DNA from: Catenuloplanes indicus | GTDB taxonomy: Bacteria > Actinomycetota > Actinomycetes > Mycobacteriales > Micromonosporaceae | NCBI RefSeq assembly: GCF_030813715.1 | Contig: NZ_JAUSUZ010000001.1 | Span: 3,162,001-3,226,000 of the forward strand | Reading direction: 5' to 3' | Length of the DNA: 64,000 nt | Shown here: positions 9,081-16,999 of the stretch, in pieces | How the letters are laid out: each line of letters begins with the position of its first letter | Numbering within the stretch: position 1 is the first letter of the stretch | The notes under the pieces: generated by a model | The model's input: only the letters and a program-made list of their open reading frames with translations | Database searches by the model: none | Told to the model about the DNA's origin: nothing | Position numbers and translations under genes: made by a program

Positions 9081-9124
9081 ACACGGAGAAGGCCCCCGGT
9101 TCGCACCGGGGGCCTTCTCCGTGT
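9081..9124. terminator. Perfect 20-bp hairpin, bidirectional terminator
   Basis: Bases 9081-9100 pair perfectly with 9105-9124 around the tetraloop TCGC. It lies between the convergent brkB-like gene (stop 9071) and the YtxH-like gene (stop 9130), so it can end both transcripts. Confidence 0.9.
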
Positions 9125-9129
9125 CGCGA

Positions 9130-9462
9130 TCAGTAGGTGGAGTTGCTGCTCCGGGAGCCCGCGAACGTGTCGTCGGTCGCGGTGATCGAGGAGGTGGGGG
9201 TGCTGGTCGTCGTGCTGCCGGCCGACGTGCTGCCGGTGGTCGACAGCTTCTCGCCGAGCTTGCTGTTGGCCAGCTTGTCCTTGCCCTCGCTGTACAGCCG
9301 GTTCGCCTGCGCCTGCGCGACGCCGGCGGCCTCCTGCACGGTCGGGTGGTCCAGAACCTTGCGGGCCTGCACCCGCAGCTCCTCGTACTTCTCCCGGCCG
9401 GCGCGGGCGCCCAGGACGAACCCCGCGGCCAGCCCGCCGATGAACAGAAGCTTTCCGCGCAT
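9130..9462 (-). CDS. YtxH-like small membrane-anchored protein
   Basis: 110 aa. The start is the ATG at 9462, with GAGGAG eight bases upstream; a longer frame exists but without a ribosome site. One N-terminal hydrophobic segment (KLLFIGGLAAGFVLGARAGREKYE) has the Gly-rich helix and AGREKY motif of YtxH/general-stress-like proteins. A charged helical stretch follows (about 25-75), then a Ser/Thr-rich low-complexity tail (STTGSTSAGSTTTSTPTSS). It is probably a membrane-tethered structural or stress protein. No enzymatic motif is visible. Confidence 0.8.
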   Translation of the reverse strand: MRGKLLFIGGLAAGFVLGARAGREKYEELRVQARKVLDHPTVQEAAGVAQAQANRLYSEGKDKLANSKLGEKLSTTGSTSAGSTTTSTPTSSITATDDTFAGSRSSNSTY

Positions 9463-9632
9463 GGTGGCGGCTCCTCTCGTGCCTTGACGCAGCGCTGCCC
9501 TCCGGCCGCGCTGTCGCGCCTGTCGTGTGTTGCTGCCGGGGTACGTACCCATCCTGCCCCCGCGCCATGCCCCCGTGTGCGTTAGTCACTGAAATGTCCG
9601 AAAACCTGGCACTCCCTCGTCAGGTAACCCGG

Positions 9633-9661
9633 TGGCAGAACCCCCCAGGAGGTCATGTAAG
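9633..9661 (+). promoter_or_regulatory. Possible promoter of tRNA-Asn
   Basis: A -35-like TGGCAG (9633-9638) lies 17 bases before a -10-like TGTAAG (9656-9661), about 50 bases upstream of the tRNA. It is a sequence match only and moderately convincing. Confidence 0.35.
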
Positions 9662-9713
9662 GTTGTGTCCGTCGCCAGGGAGCGGAGAGATCCGAAGCCC
9701 GAGCGGTGCACGA

Positions 9714-9786
9714 TCCCCTGTAGCTCAATTGGCAGAGCAGCCGGCTGTTAACCGGCAGGTTATTGGTTCGAGTCCAATCGGGGGAG
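9714..9786 (+). tRNA. tRNA-Asn (anticodon GTT)
   Basis: Cloverleaf by eye: acceptor TCCCCTG pairs with CGGGGGA and the discriminator is G. The D arm is GCTCAATTGGCAGAGC. The anticodon stem GCCGG/CCGGC carries loop CTGTTAA (anticodon 9747-9749). The T arm contains GGTTCGAGTCC. The CCA end is not encoded. Confidence 0.95.
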
Positions 9787-9949
9787 CGAGAGTCCAGAGG
9801 CCACCCTGCCCGCAGAAAACGCGAGCCGGGTGGCCTCTCTCGTATGCCCCGCTCCGGGGCCGAGCCCCGGAAACCCGACGGCCGGGTGGGCGCGTCGCGT
9901 CTGGCGGCGGCGAATTCCGGCCTGTGCGGGCGTTGCGGTGATCGCAGCC

Positions 9950-10489
9950 CGGCTCCGCCTGCTCCCGTCCGGCCGGAACTCGAACCGCGCGCTCGGCCCG
10001 ATCTCCGCGGTCGGCGTCGCCGCCACGCTGATCGCGATGATCCCGCTCCTCCCCGCGCTGCTGCTCGGCGGCCGCTGGGCGTTCTGGCCGCGCCGCCCGC
10101 CGGCCCGCGGCACCACGGCGGACTCCCGGCTCTGGACACGCGTGGCCGGCGCGGTCGAGAAGCGGCCGCGGGTCACCTGGATCGACACCGCGGTGCTCCG
10201 CGGCCCGATCATCACCGGCTGCGTGATCACTTCGGCCGGCGTGGTGCTGGCCGCCACGTTCTCCGCGCTCGCGGTCGTACCGCCGGTCACCCTGGCCGAG
10301 CTGGGCACCGCGGTCGCGGTCGGCGTGCCGCTGGACACTGTCGTGGTCCGCTCGCTGCCGGTCCCGGCGCTGGTGCACGACCTCGGCGACCGGGTCCGGT
10401 GGCCGGGCCGGCCACCCCGGCGCACACCAGGCCGCTCGGACGGCCCGGACGATTCGGCGAAGAAGGACGGCCGGTTGATCTCCGTTTAA
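9950..10489 (+). pseudogene. Remnant of an MMPL-family transporter with internal deletion
   Basis: The frame reads NSNRALGPISAVGVAATLIA, then LLPALLLGG and FWPRRP. This is the end of the first membrane block of actinobacterial MMPL (RND-type) transporters. About 60 residues later it jumps to ITSAGVVLAATFSALAVVPP, then DTVVVRSLPVPALVHDLGDR, which belongs to the end of the second block. Several hundred residues between them are missing, as is the whole N-terminal half, and no ribosome site or credible start is present. Intact family members run to 700 or more residues. The relic sits exactly between two tRNA genes, a usual place for integration and decay. Function is certainly lost. Confidence 0.75.
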
Positions 10490-10595
10490 CCGATATTCCG
10501 CCGATATAGACCTGGTATCGCTTGATCAAAGAAGGCCGGTCCCGGCCGATTGCCGGTGGCCGGGGCACAGGCGTACGGGATACGATCCCCGCGCC

Positions 10596-10669
10596 GGGGC
10601 GGTAGCTCAGCCGGTTAGAGCAGGGGACTCATAATCCCTCGGTCGCGGGTTCGAGTCCCGCCCGCCCCA
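10596..10669 (+). tRNA. tRNA with CAT anticodon, most likely elongator tRNA-Met
   Basis: Acceptor GGGGCGG pairs with CCGCCCC and the discriminator is A. The D arm is GCTCAGCCGGTTAGAGC. The anticodon stem carries loop CTCATAA (anticodon CAT 10630-10632). The T arm contains GGGTTCGAGTCCC. The stem context ACTCATAATC is that of elongator Met. An Ile2 tRNA with lysidine-modified CAT cannot be fully excluded by eye. Confidence 0.9.
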
Positions 10670-10791
10670 CCGTTTGACCTGCGGAAACGTACATTACGTA
10701 TCGACGTTAATGGTTTTCGGGTGCGCTCGGCACACACAGCGTGCCACCCGGATCACCATTTGTGATCATCAAACGACGAGATCCACATCGC

Positions 10792-10829
10792 CACGGGCGG
10801 CGGGGAGGCGTGCCTCCCCGCCGCCCGTG
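10792..10829 (+). terminator. 18-bp perfect GC hairpin downstream of the tRNA
   Basis: Bases 10792-10809 are the exact reverse complement of 10812-10829, with only two bases between the arms. It probably ends the tRNA transcript, though it lies 120 bp downstream. Confidence 0.6.
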
Positions 10830-10969
10830 CTGTCACGTGACGGAGATCTCAGCGAGATCTGTCGTGCTACACGACCGACTCGGCCGCCGGATCACCGTTG
10901 TCCGCCGGCCGGTCCTCAGCCGGCGTCATCTCCGCGGGTCACCGGCCGTCCGCCTGGTCCGCGCGCGTG

Positions 10970-11000
10970 GAAACGGCGGGGCCGCCGGCCCCGCCGTTTC
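10970..11000 (-). terminator. Terminator of the first WxG gene cluster
   Basis: A 14-bp perfect stem (10970-10983 with 10987-11000) and a 3-nt loop, 14 bases beyond the stop codon of the minus-strand gene. The upstream arm ends in a GAAA/TTTC pair. Confidence 0.8.
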
Positions 11001-11013
11001 GTGATTCGGCAGG

Positions 11014-12402
11014 TCAGCGCAGCACGCCCGGGGCCGCGTCGCCGCCGCCCCACACGTCCTCGTCCTCCTGGAGCCAGGTGCTGCGCTCCTCGTCGCCGCC
11101 GAACCCGGCGCCGTGGCCGCCGCCACCGGCCATCCCGGCCATGCCCGCGCGACCGGCGCCGCCCTTGCCCGCGCCGGTGCCCGGGGCCACGCCACCGGAG
11201 AGCATCGGCTTGCCGCCCTTGCCGGCGCCGCCCTTGCCCGCACCCCTCGCGCCCGCACCGGCGCCGGCGCCCATGCCGCCCATTCCGGCCATGCCGGCCA
11301 GCGCGGCGCCGTTGACCGGCTTGCCGAGCGCGCCGCCGCCGGGAATGCCACCGGCACCGCCCGCGCCGAGGCCACCGGCCGAACCGAGACCGCCACCGGC
11401 ACCGAGGCCACCGGTGCCGAGACCGCCGGACCCGAGCCCGCTCGGCCCGAGGCCACCGGCGCCGAGACCGCCGCCCGCGCCGGCCAAGCCGGTACCGGCC
11501 GGCGTGCCCGGGCTGAAGTCCGAACCGCCGCCGGGCGTGAACCCGGTCCCGGCCTCCGGATCGAAGCCGCTGGTGCCGTCGTTGATCGGCGGCGTGTAGG
11601 GGGTGAAGCCGGTGTTCGTGTCGATCGGGCTGCCACCGGTCGGGTCGAAGCCACCGATACCGGACGGCGCACCACCCATCTTGGGCGCCCCTCCACCCAT
11701 GCCACCACCACCGGGGACACCACCGACGCCACCCCCGGGGCCGGAGCCGCCGAGCGGCACGTCGCCATAGGGGGCTTCACGTTGGGTTCCGACTGGCGTT
11801 CCGGTCGGTGTCACGCCGGCGGTGTCGGAGACCTGCCCGTTCAGCCGCTCCCAGTGCTCGCGGGCTTCGTCGCTGCCGTTGGTGAGCGCGTCCTGCACCG
11901 CGGTCCAGGCCTTCTGCGCCAACCCGCCGGTGAAGAAGTTGCCGATGTCCCGGTAGACCCCGGCCGCGCCGGCAATGTCGATCTTGATCGCGTTCTCGAA
12001 CGAACCGAGCGGGATCGCCAGGTGCGCGTCGCGCGCCTGCATCACCTCCGGCTGCATGGCAATCGGGACCGGGATCTTCTCCTGCGCCGCGTGCAGGTCG
12101 TCCGCTGTCTTGTTGAGGCTGGTGACGACCCCACCCTGGCCGTCGCCGTTCGCCTCGTCCGCGACGTGCTGGATCTTCTTGGAGATCGTCTCGATGTGCT
12201 TCTTGAAGGCCTCGTACGCCTCGCCCTTCCACACCGTGCCCAGCTCCGCGACGTTCTGGTCCAGGCTGGTCTTCACCGTGTTCAGGTTGCGCAGCACCGC
12301 CTCCCAGCCGAGCGCCGCGGTCCGGAGGTCGCCTGGCCGGCCGTCGATCACGACCTGGTTGACGATGTTCTCCCAGGACTCCTCGCCCCAGTTCCGTGCC
12401 AT
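11014..12402 (-). CDS. WxG-motif (WXG100/PPE-like) protein with long Gly-rich tail, copy 1
   Basis: 462 aa, start ATG 12402 with GGAGG. The N-terminal ~170 residues are helical with VWKGEAYEAF (W58, G60), the WxG turn of type VII secretion substrates. Residues ~215-430 are low-complexity Gly/Ala/Pro/Thr. The last ~25 residues (STWLQEDEDVWGGG...APGVLR) are ordered-looking and almost identical to those of the paralogue at 17000-18436, which marks them as functional. There is no Sec signal, consistent with ESX export. It is probably the partner of the YxxxE protein encoded 3 bp upstream and is the last gene of the mycosin operon. Surface or secreted location is inferred; the role is unknown. Confidence 0.85.
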   Translation of the reverse strand: MARNWGEESWENIVNQVVIDGRPGDLRTAALGWEAVLRNLNTVKTSLDQNVAELGTVWKGEAYEAFKKHIETISKKIQHVADEANGDGQGGVVTSLNKTADDLHAAQEKIPVPIAMQPEVMQARDAHLAIPLGSFENAIKIDIAGAAGVYRDIGNFFTGGLAQKAWTAVQDALTNGSDEAREHWERLNGQVSDTAGVTPTGTPVGTQREAPYGDVPLGGSGPGGGVGGVPGGGGMGGGAPKMGGAPSGIGGFDPTGGSPIDTNTGFTPYTPPINDGTSGFDPEAGTGFTPGGGSDFSPGTPAGTGLAGAGGGLGAGGLGPSGLGSGGLGTGGLGAGGGLGSAGGLGAGGAGGIPGGGALGKPVNGAALAGMAGMGGMGAGAGAGARGAGKGGAGKGGKPMLSGGVAPGTGAGKGGAGRAGMAGMAGGGGHGAGFGGDEERSTWLQEDEDVWGGGDAAPGVLR

Positions 12403-12405
12403 CGC

Positions 12406-13038
12406 CTAGCCTCCGTATCCCGAGTCGCCGGACGGGGACGTGCCGCTGCTCGGGTACGAGGCCGGGGTGGTGGCCGGCGGGTATCCGGTGCCGGTGCCGC
12501 TGCCGTACTGACCCGTCTGCGCCTCCGAGGCGAACACCTCCTCGAACGCCTTCGCGGACATCTGGTTCGCCCGCTCGGCCGTCTCGTACTGCTCCTTGAC
12601 CCGCCGCAGCGACTCGGCTGCCTGAAGCAACTCCTCCGCGATCGTCCGCACCGACTGCTCCGCGGTCCGATAGTGGCTGACGTGCCGCTGGGCGATCTCC
12701 GTCGCTGCCGGGTAAGTGCCGAACGGCGACTTCCCGCCCGCCGAGGCCGGACCGGTCAGCCAGCTGCCGATGTCGTCACCCATCGCGGGCACCAGGCGAT
12801 CGCCGAGGTACCGCGCGTGCTCCTCCAGCCAGCGGATCGCACCGTCCAGGCTGTCCGCGTCCCACTCCGTGTTGAGCCCCGGGTCGCCGGCGGTGGCGTT
12901 GATCTCGGTCGGCCGGGACGACGCGTTGGCGTCGTCCGACACCCAGAACCCGACCATCGGCGGCAGCGGTGTGCCCGGCAGCGGCGGCGGGATGAAGACC
13001 GGAGTCACCTCCTGCCCCGACCCTTGCTTCTCTGCCAT
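12406..13038 (-). CDS. YxxxE-bearing type VII substrate partner, copy 1
   Basis: 210 aa, start ATG 13038. The Pro-rich N-terminus is followed by a helical region (about 55-170) with LNTEWDADSLDGAIRWLEEH and a long helix carrying QYETAERANQMSAKAF. The YETAE (Y151, E155) fits the YxxxD/E export signal of type VII secretion, and the neighbouring WxG protein supplies the matching half, as in PE/PPE and EsxA/B pairs. The tail is Ser/Gly/Tyr-rich. It has a paralogue at 18442-19095 with the same helix and signal. The heterodimer is inferred; no known family name can be given with certainty. Confidence 0.8.
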   Translation of the reverse strand: MAEKQGSGQEVTPVFIPPPLPGTPLPPMVGFWVSDDANASSRPTEINATAGDPGLNTEWDADSLDGAIRWLEEHARYLGDRLVPAMGDDIGSWLTGPASAGGKSPFGTYPAATEIAQRHVSHYRTAEQSVRTIAEELLQAAESLRRVKEQYETAERANQMSAKAFEEVFASEAQTGQYGSGTGTGYPPATTPASYPSSGTSPSGDSGYGG

Positions 13039-13087
13039 CTCGTCTTCCTCCCCGTTGTTCCGTTACTCGTTCCGTGCGGGCGCTCGG

Positions 13088-14494
13088 TCAGCCGCCGTGC
13101 GGTGGGTACTGCGGCCCCGGCGGGTACTGCGGCGGGCCGCCCGGATAGCCCTGCTGGGGCGGATAGCCCTGCTGGGGCGGATACCCCTGCTGGGGCGGAT
13201 AGCCCGGCGCCTGCGGTGGGTAGCCGCCCTGCTGCGGGTACGGCACTGGCTGTCCCGGGTACGGGCCCGGCTGCTGCGGATACGGTCCCGGCGTGCCGAC
13301 CGGCATCGGCGGGCCCGGCCGCCGCTTGTTGCGGGACGCGACGATCAGCACGACCACCAGGACCACCACGAGCAGGCAGACACCACCGCCGATCAACGCG
13401 ACCGTGTTGCCGCCGATCTCGCCGTCGCTGTCCCCCGGCGCCGGCGCGGCCTCGGTGGCGTCGCCGGTCTCGTCCTCGTCCGGCAGGAGCGGGTTGCGGC
13501 TCACCGCCGGGACGTCCTCGGTCAGTGCCGCGACCGGGTTGACGATGCCGTCGCCGTACTGCTCGTCCCAGCCCTGCGGACCCTTGTCGTCCGCGGTACG
13601 GATCAGCCGTTCGATCACGTTCGCGGCATCCAGGTCGGGGTACTTCGCCCGGACCATGGCCGCTACGCCGGACACGATCGCTGCGGCGGAGCTGGTGCCG
13701 TTACCGACGCCGTACCCACTGTCCGAGAGCGCGAGTGGCTGCGGGCCGACGACGTCCTGAGCCGGTGCGGAAAGAACGGTTCCACGGCCCTGCACCGATT
13801 GGTCATCCCAGAAGGAGCCGTCCGAGGCGATGCCGGTAACGCCGATCACGCCCCGGATCCGAGCCGGCGAGATGACCTTCGTGTCGCCCTCCGACCGGTT
13901 GCCGGCCGCGGCGACGATCACGACGTCCTTGCTGAGCGCGTACTCGACCGCGTCAAGGATGACCTGCGGCGGCTCGACGTCCGCCCCCCACGAGAGATTG
14001 ACGACCTTGGCGCCGTTGTCCGCGGCCCACCGAAGGCCTTCCGCACCGACGTCCATGTTCTCGACGGTTCCCGTGCCGTACGGCAGGATCTTCACTCCGG
14101 GCGCGATCCCGGTCATCCGGTTGGGACCGCCACCGCTGCCCGCGATGACGCCGGCCATACCGGTGCCGTGCCCGTCGACGCGGTCCGAACGGCCATCGGC
14201 TGCCTCGCCGCCGATACCCTTGCCCGGCAGGACCTTGCCCTGCAGGTCGGGGTGGGACGCGTCGACGCCGGAGTCCACGACCGCGACCACGACCCCCTCG
14301 CCCGTGCTGATCTGCTGCGCCTCAGGAATCTTGAGCAGGTCGAAGTACCACTTCTGCCGCTCCGCGATCGTCGGCGCCGCGACCGCTGCGGACGGCGCCA
14401 CGAACAACGCGCCGCCGCCGGCCAGCATCGCGGCCAGCGCGGCCGCCGCGAACCGGATCGCGCCGGTACGGCGCCGGGCTCTGGTGGGCCTCAC
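13088..14494 (-). CDS. mycP: Type VII secretion-associated serine protease mycosin (S8 subtilase)
   Basis: 468 aa, GTG start with GGGGGAG upstream. An N-terminal hydrophobic segment (about 14-40) is followed by the mycosin-type WYFDLLKI and a complete catalytic triad: AVVDSGVDASHPDL (Asp74), DGHGTGMAGVIAG (His109) and GNGTSSAAA (Ser268), with oxyanion Asn199 in AAAGN. A C-terminal membrane helix (about 372-395) ends in RNKRR, followed by a Pro/Gln/Gly/Tyr tail with three repeats of QQGYPPQ. Mycosins are anchored outside the membrane, process ESX substrates and stabilise the secretion complex. It is the first gene of an operon with the YxxxE and WxG proteins. No eccB/C/D/E core gene is in the window. 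Confidence 0.93.
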   Translation of the reverse strand: MRPTRARRRTGAIRFAAAALAAMLAGGGALFVAPSAAVAAPTIAERQKWYFDLLKIPEAQQISTGEGVVVAVVDSGVDASHPDLQGKVLPGKGIGGEAADGRSDRVDGHGTGMAGVIAGSGGGPNRMTGIAPGVKILPYGTGTVENMDVGAEGLRWAADNGAKVVNLSWGADVEPPQVILDAVEYALSKDVVIVAAAGNRSEGDTKVISPARIRGVIGVTGIASDGSFWDDQSVQGRGTVLSAPAQDVVGPQPLALSDSGYGVGNGTSSAAAIVSGVAAMVRAKYPDLDAANVIERLIRTADDKGPQGWDEQYGDGIVNPVAALTEDVPAVSRNPLLPDEDETGDATEAAPAPGDSDGEIGGNTVALIGGGVCLLVVVLVVVLIVASRNKRRPGPPMPVGTPGPYPQQPGPYPGQPVPYPQQGGYPPQAPGYPPQQGYPPQQGYPPQQGYPGGPPQYPPGPQYPPHGG

Positions 14495-14760
14495 CGCTGA
14501 CTCCCCCTGTCAATTGCCTGCCGATTCGATCCCGGCCGCGTTCCGGCGGCCGTGATGCTCCAGATGCGCTGCCGAGAATACGGCCATCCGGCACCTCGGA
14601 GGCAATCTCTCCCACCCCCTCGGACCAGCACACGCACCGGTAACGGCATTCACCGCCATCAACCGGTGAGGCAAATGCCGGATTCGTGGGTTATCGAACC
14701 GGACCCGCCCGTGATCGATCATCGCTGGTCAGCGCAACCCTGCCGTAGGATCACGGACCT

Positions 14761-15720
14761 ATGAACGCCTACCGGTCCCGGGTCCGTGGTTGTCTGCTCG
14801 GCGGCGCGGTGGGTGACGCGCTCGGCAACCCGGTCGAGTTCGAGCGCGATCCCGCGGTCACCGACCTGATGCTCTCCCGGGACGGCCTCGCGCTGATCAC
14901 CGACGACACCCAGATGACGCTGTTCACCGTCGAGGGCCTGCTCCACGCCGCCGGCGGCGACGTACCGAAGTCGGTCTACGAAGCCCATCTCCGCTGGTAC
15001 GACACGCAACGCCGCCTCGGACCGCCGAAGCACGCGGCCGGACTCGCCGCGCAGCCGTTCCTCTACGCGCAGCGCGCACCCGGCAACGCCTGCCTCGGCG
15101 GACTCGCACTCGGCCGGATGGGCACGTTCGCTCACCCGGCGAACCCGAACTCCAAGGGCTGCGGCTCGGTCATGCGCTCCGCGCCGTTCGGCCTGTTCCC
15201 GTCGATCAGTGCGGCGGACGCGTTCGCGCTGGCCGCCGAGTGCGCGGTACACACGCACGGCCACCCGACCGGTTACCTGGCCGCCGGCACGTTCGCCGCG
15301 ATCGTCCGGCACCTGCTGGACGGCGACGACGTGCGGACCGCCACCGAGCGCGCGATCGAGCTGCTGACCGGCCATGACGAGCACGAGGAGACGCTGACCG
15401 CGCTGCGCCGGGCCCTGGACACGCCGTACGCTCCGGGTAACACCGGCATCGGGCGGATCGGGCTCGGCTGGATCGCGGAGGAGGCGCTGGCCATGGCGGT
15501 CTACGCCGCGCTCGACGCCGAGGAGCCGGAGCGGGTCCGCGACGCGCTGCTCGTCTCCGTCAACCACGCCGGTGACAGCGACTCGACCGGCGCGATCTGC
15601 GGCAACCTGCTCGGTGCCCGGCACGGCGAGGAGGCGCTCCCCGCCGCGTGGGTCGCCCGCCTGGAGGGCCTGGACACGATCTCCACGATCGCCGACGACC
15701 TGGTGGAGGCCGCCGCATGA
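14761..15720 (+). CDS. ADP-ribosylglycohydrolase family protein
   Basis: 319 aa, all one domain. Metal-binding and active-site motifs of the DraG family are visible: GCLLGGAVGDALGNPVEF at the N-terminus, TDDTQMTLFTVEGLL near residue 43 and NHAGDSDSTGAICGNLLGA near 265. Members remove ADP-ribose from proteins, nucleic acids or small metabolites using two Mg ions. The typical GDTD motif is GDSD here, a conservative change. Its TGA overlaps the ATG of aldO by 4 bp, so both are co-expressed; why a hydrolase of this family is coupled to a polyol oxidase is not clear. Some family members act on small molecules, so a metabolic role is possible. Confidence 0.9.
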   Translation: MNAYRSRVRGCLLGGAVGDALGNPVEFERDPAVTDLMLSRDGLALITDDTQMTLFTVEGLLHAAGGDVPKSVYEAHLRWYDTQRRLGPPKHAAGLAAQPFLYAQRAPGNACLGGLALGRMGTFAHPANPNSKGCGSVMRSAPFGLFPSISAADAFALAAECAVHTHGHPTGYLAAGTFAAIVRHLLDGDDVRTATERAIELLTGHDEHEETLTALRRALDTPYAPGNTGIGRIGLGWIAEEALAMAVYAALDAEEPERVRDALLVSVNHAGDSDSTGAICGNLLGARHGEEALPAAWVARLEGLDTISTIADDLVEAAA

Positions 15721-16961
15721 CGCTCACCAACTGGGCCGGGAACATCACGTTCGGCGCGGCCCGGCTGCACACGCCCGGCACGCTCGACGAGCTGCGCGAG
15801 ACCGTGGCCGCGAGCACCCGGCTGCGCCCGCTCGGCACCGGCCACTCGTTCAACCGGATCGCGGACACCGACGGTGACCTGATCTCGGTAGCATCGCTGC
15901 CCGCGACCGTGCACATCGACTCGGTGGCCGGCGAGGTCACCGCGAGCGCCGGGGTCCGCTACGGCGAACTCGCGTCGCGCCTGCACGCAGCCGGGTACGC
16001 GCTGCACAACATGGCCTCACTGCCGCACATCTCGGTAGCCGGCGCGGTCGCCACCGGCACGCACGGCTCCGGCGTGACCAGCCCCGGCCTCGGCGCCGCC
16101 GTCACCGGCCTGCGCCTGGTCACCGCGGACGGCGAGCTGCTCGACCTGCGCCACGGCGACCCACGCCTGGCCGGTGCCGTGGTCGGCCTGGGCGCGCTCG
16201 GCATCATCGTCGACGTCACGCTGCGCATCCGCCCCACGTTCGACATCGCACAGTACGTCTACGAGCGCCTGCCCTGGTCACACCTTGCCGGTGGCTGGGC
16301 GGAGATCATGGGCGCGGGCTACTCGGTCAGCCTGTTCACCGACTGGACCGGACCGGTGATCAACCAGATCTGGGTCAAGCGCGACCCGTCGGACGCACCG
16401 CTGCCCACCCGCTGGCACGGCGCCACGCTCGCCACCACACCGCTGCACCCGGTCCCCGGCATGTCCGCGGTCAACTGCACCGAGCAGGGCGGCGTCCCCG
16501 GCCCCTGGCACGAGCGCCTTCCCCACTTCCGCCTCGACTTCACCCCGAGCAGCGGCGCCGAACTGCAGACCGAATACCTCCTCCCGGCCACGCACGCGCT
16601 GGAGGCCCTGGAGGCGGTCGACGCGATCCGCGACCGGATCGCGCCGGTCCTGCAGATCTCCGAGGTCCGCACGATCGCCGCCGACGACCTCTGGCTCAGC
16701 CCGAGCCACGGCCACGACAGCATCGCGATCCACTTCACCTGGCACCCGGACGCCGACGCGGTCGCCCCGGTCGTCACCGCGCTGGAGGAACAGCTGGCCC
16801 CGTTCGGCGCCCGCCCGCACTGGGGCAAGGTCTTCTCCACCGACCCGGCCACGCTTCGCGCCCGCTACCCCCGCTTCGACGACTTCCTGGCCCTCCGCGC
16901 CGACCTCGACCCTTCCGGCAAGCTGCTCAACCCGATGCTCAGCCGCTACCTCGGCGTCTAG
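15717..16961 (+). CDS. aldO: Alditol (xylitol/sorbitol) oxidase, FAD-linked
   Basis: 414 aa. The start ATG overlaps the previous stop. It strongly resembles Streptomyces AldO over its whole length: TNWAGNITF, GTGHSFN with the covalent-FAD histidine (His43), ASLPHISVAGAVATGTHGSG, YSVSLFTDW, HPVPGMSAVNCTEQ, GPWHERLPHFR, FTPSSGAELQTEY and RPHWGKVF. AldO oxidises the terminal hydroxyl of alditols to the aldose with O2, releasing hydrogen peroxide, in the cytoplasm. The length and all flavin-domain motifs are intact. It is co-transcribed with the ADP-ribosylglycohydrolase. The other possibility is a gulono/arabinono-lactone oxidase, but the near-identity of the motifs to AldO argues for alditol oxidase. 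Confidence 0.93.
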   Translation: MTLTNWAGNITFGAARLHTPGTLDELRETVAASTRLRPLGTGHSFNRIADTDGDLISVASLPATVHIDSVAGEVTASAGVRYGELASRLHAAGYALHNMASLPHISVAGAVATGTHGSGVTSPGLGAAVTGLRLVTADGELLDLRHGDPRLAGAVVGLGALGIIVDVTLRIRPTFDIAQYVYERLPWSHLAGGWAEIMGAGYSVSLFTDWTGPVINQIWVKRDPSDAPLPTRWHGATLATTPLHPVPGMSAVNCTEQGGVPGPWHERLPHFRLDFTPSSGAELQTEYLLPATHALEALEAVDAIRDRIAPVLQISEVRTIAADDLWLSPSHGHDSIAIHFTWHPDADAVAPVVTALEEQLAPFGARPHWGKVFSTDPATLRARYPRFDDFLALRADLDPSGKLLNPMLSRYLGV

Positions 16962-16970
16962 AGACGTTTC

Positions 16971-16985
16971 TCCCGGCCGCCGGGA
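16971..16985. terminator. Short hairpin between convergent genes
   Basis: A 6-bp stem TCCCGG/CCGGGA with a 3-nt loop lies 10 bases after the aldO stop and 14 bases before the stop of the opposite gene. It is short; a weak terminator at best. Confidence 0.35.
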
Positions 16986-16999
16986 CATGCTGTGGTGAT

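Larger units (their letters stand above)
10670..11013. other. Gene-free stretch between tRNA and WxG gene
   Basis: 344 bp without a credible gene. It begins with an A+T-richer segment (10672-10785) and contains two strong hairpins, listed separately. Between them nothing is recognisable. Confidence 0.6.
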
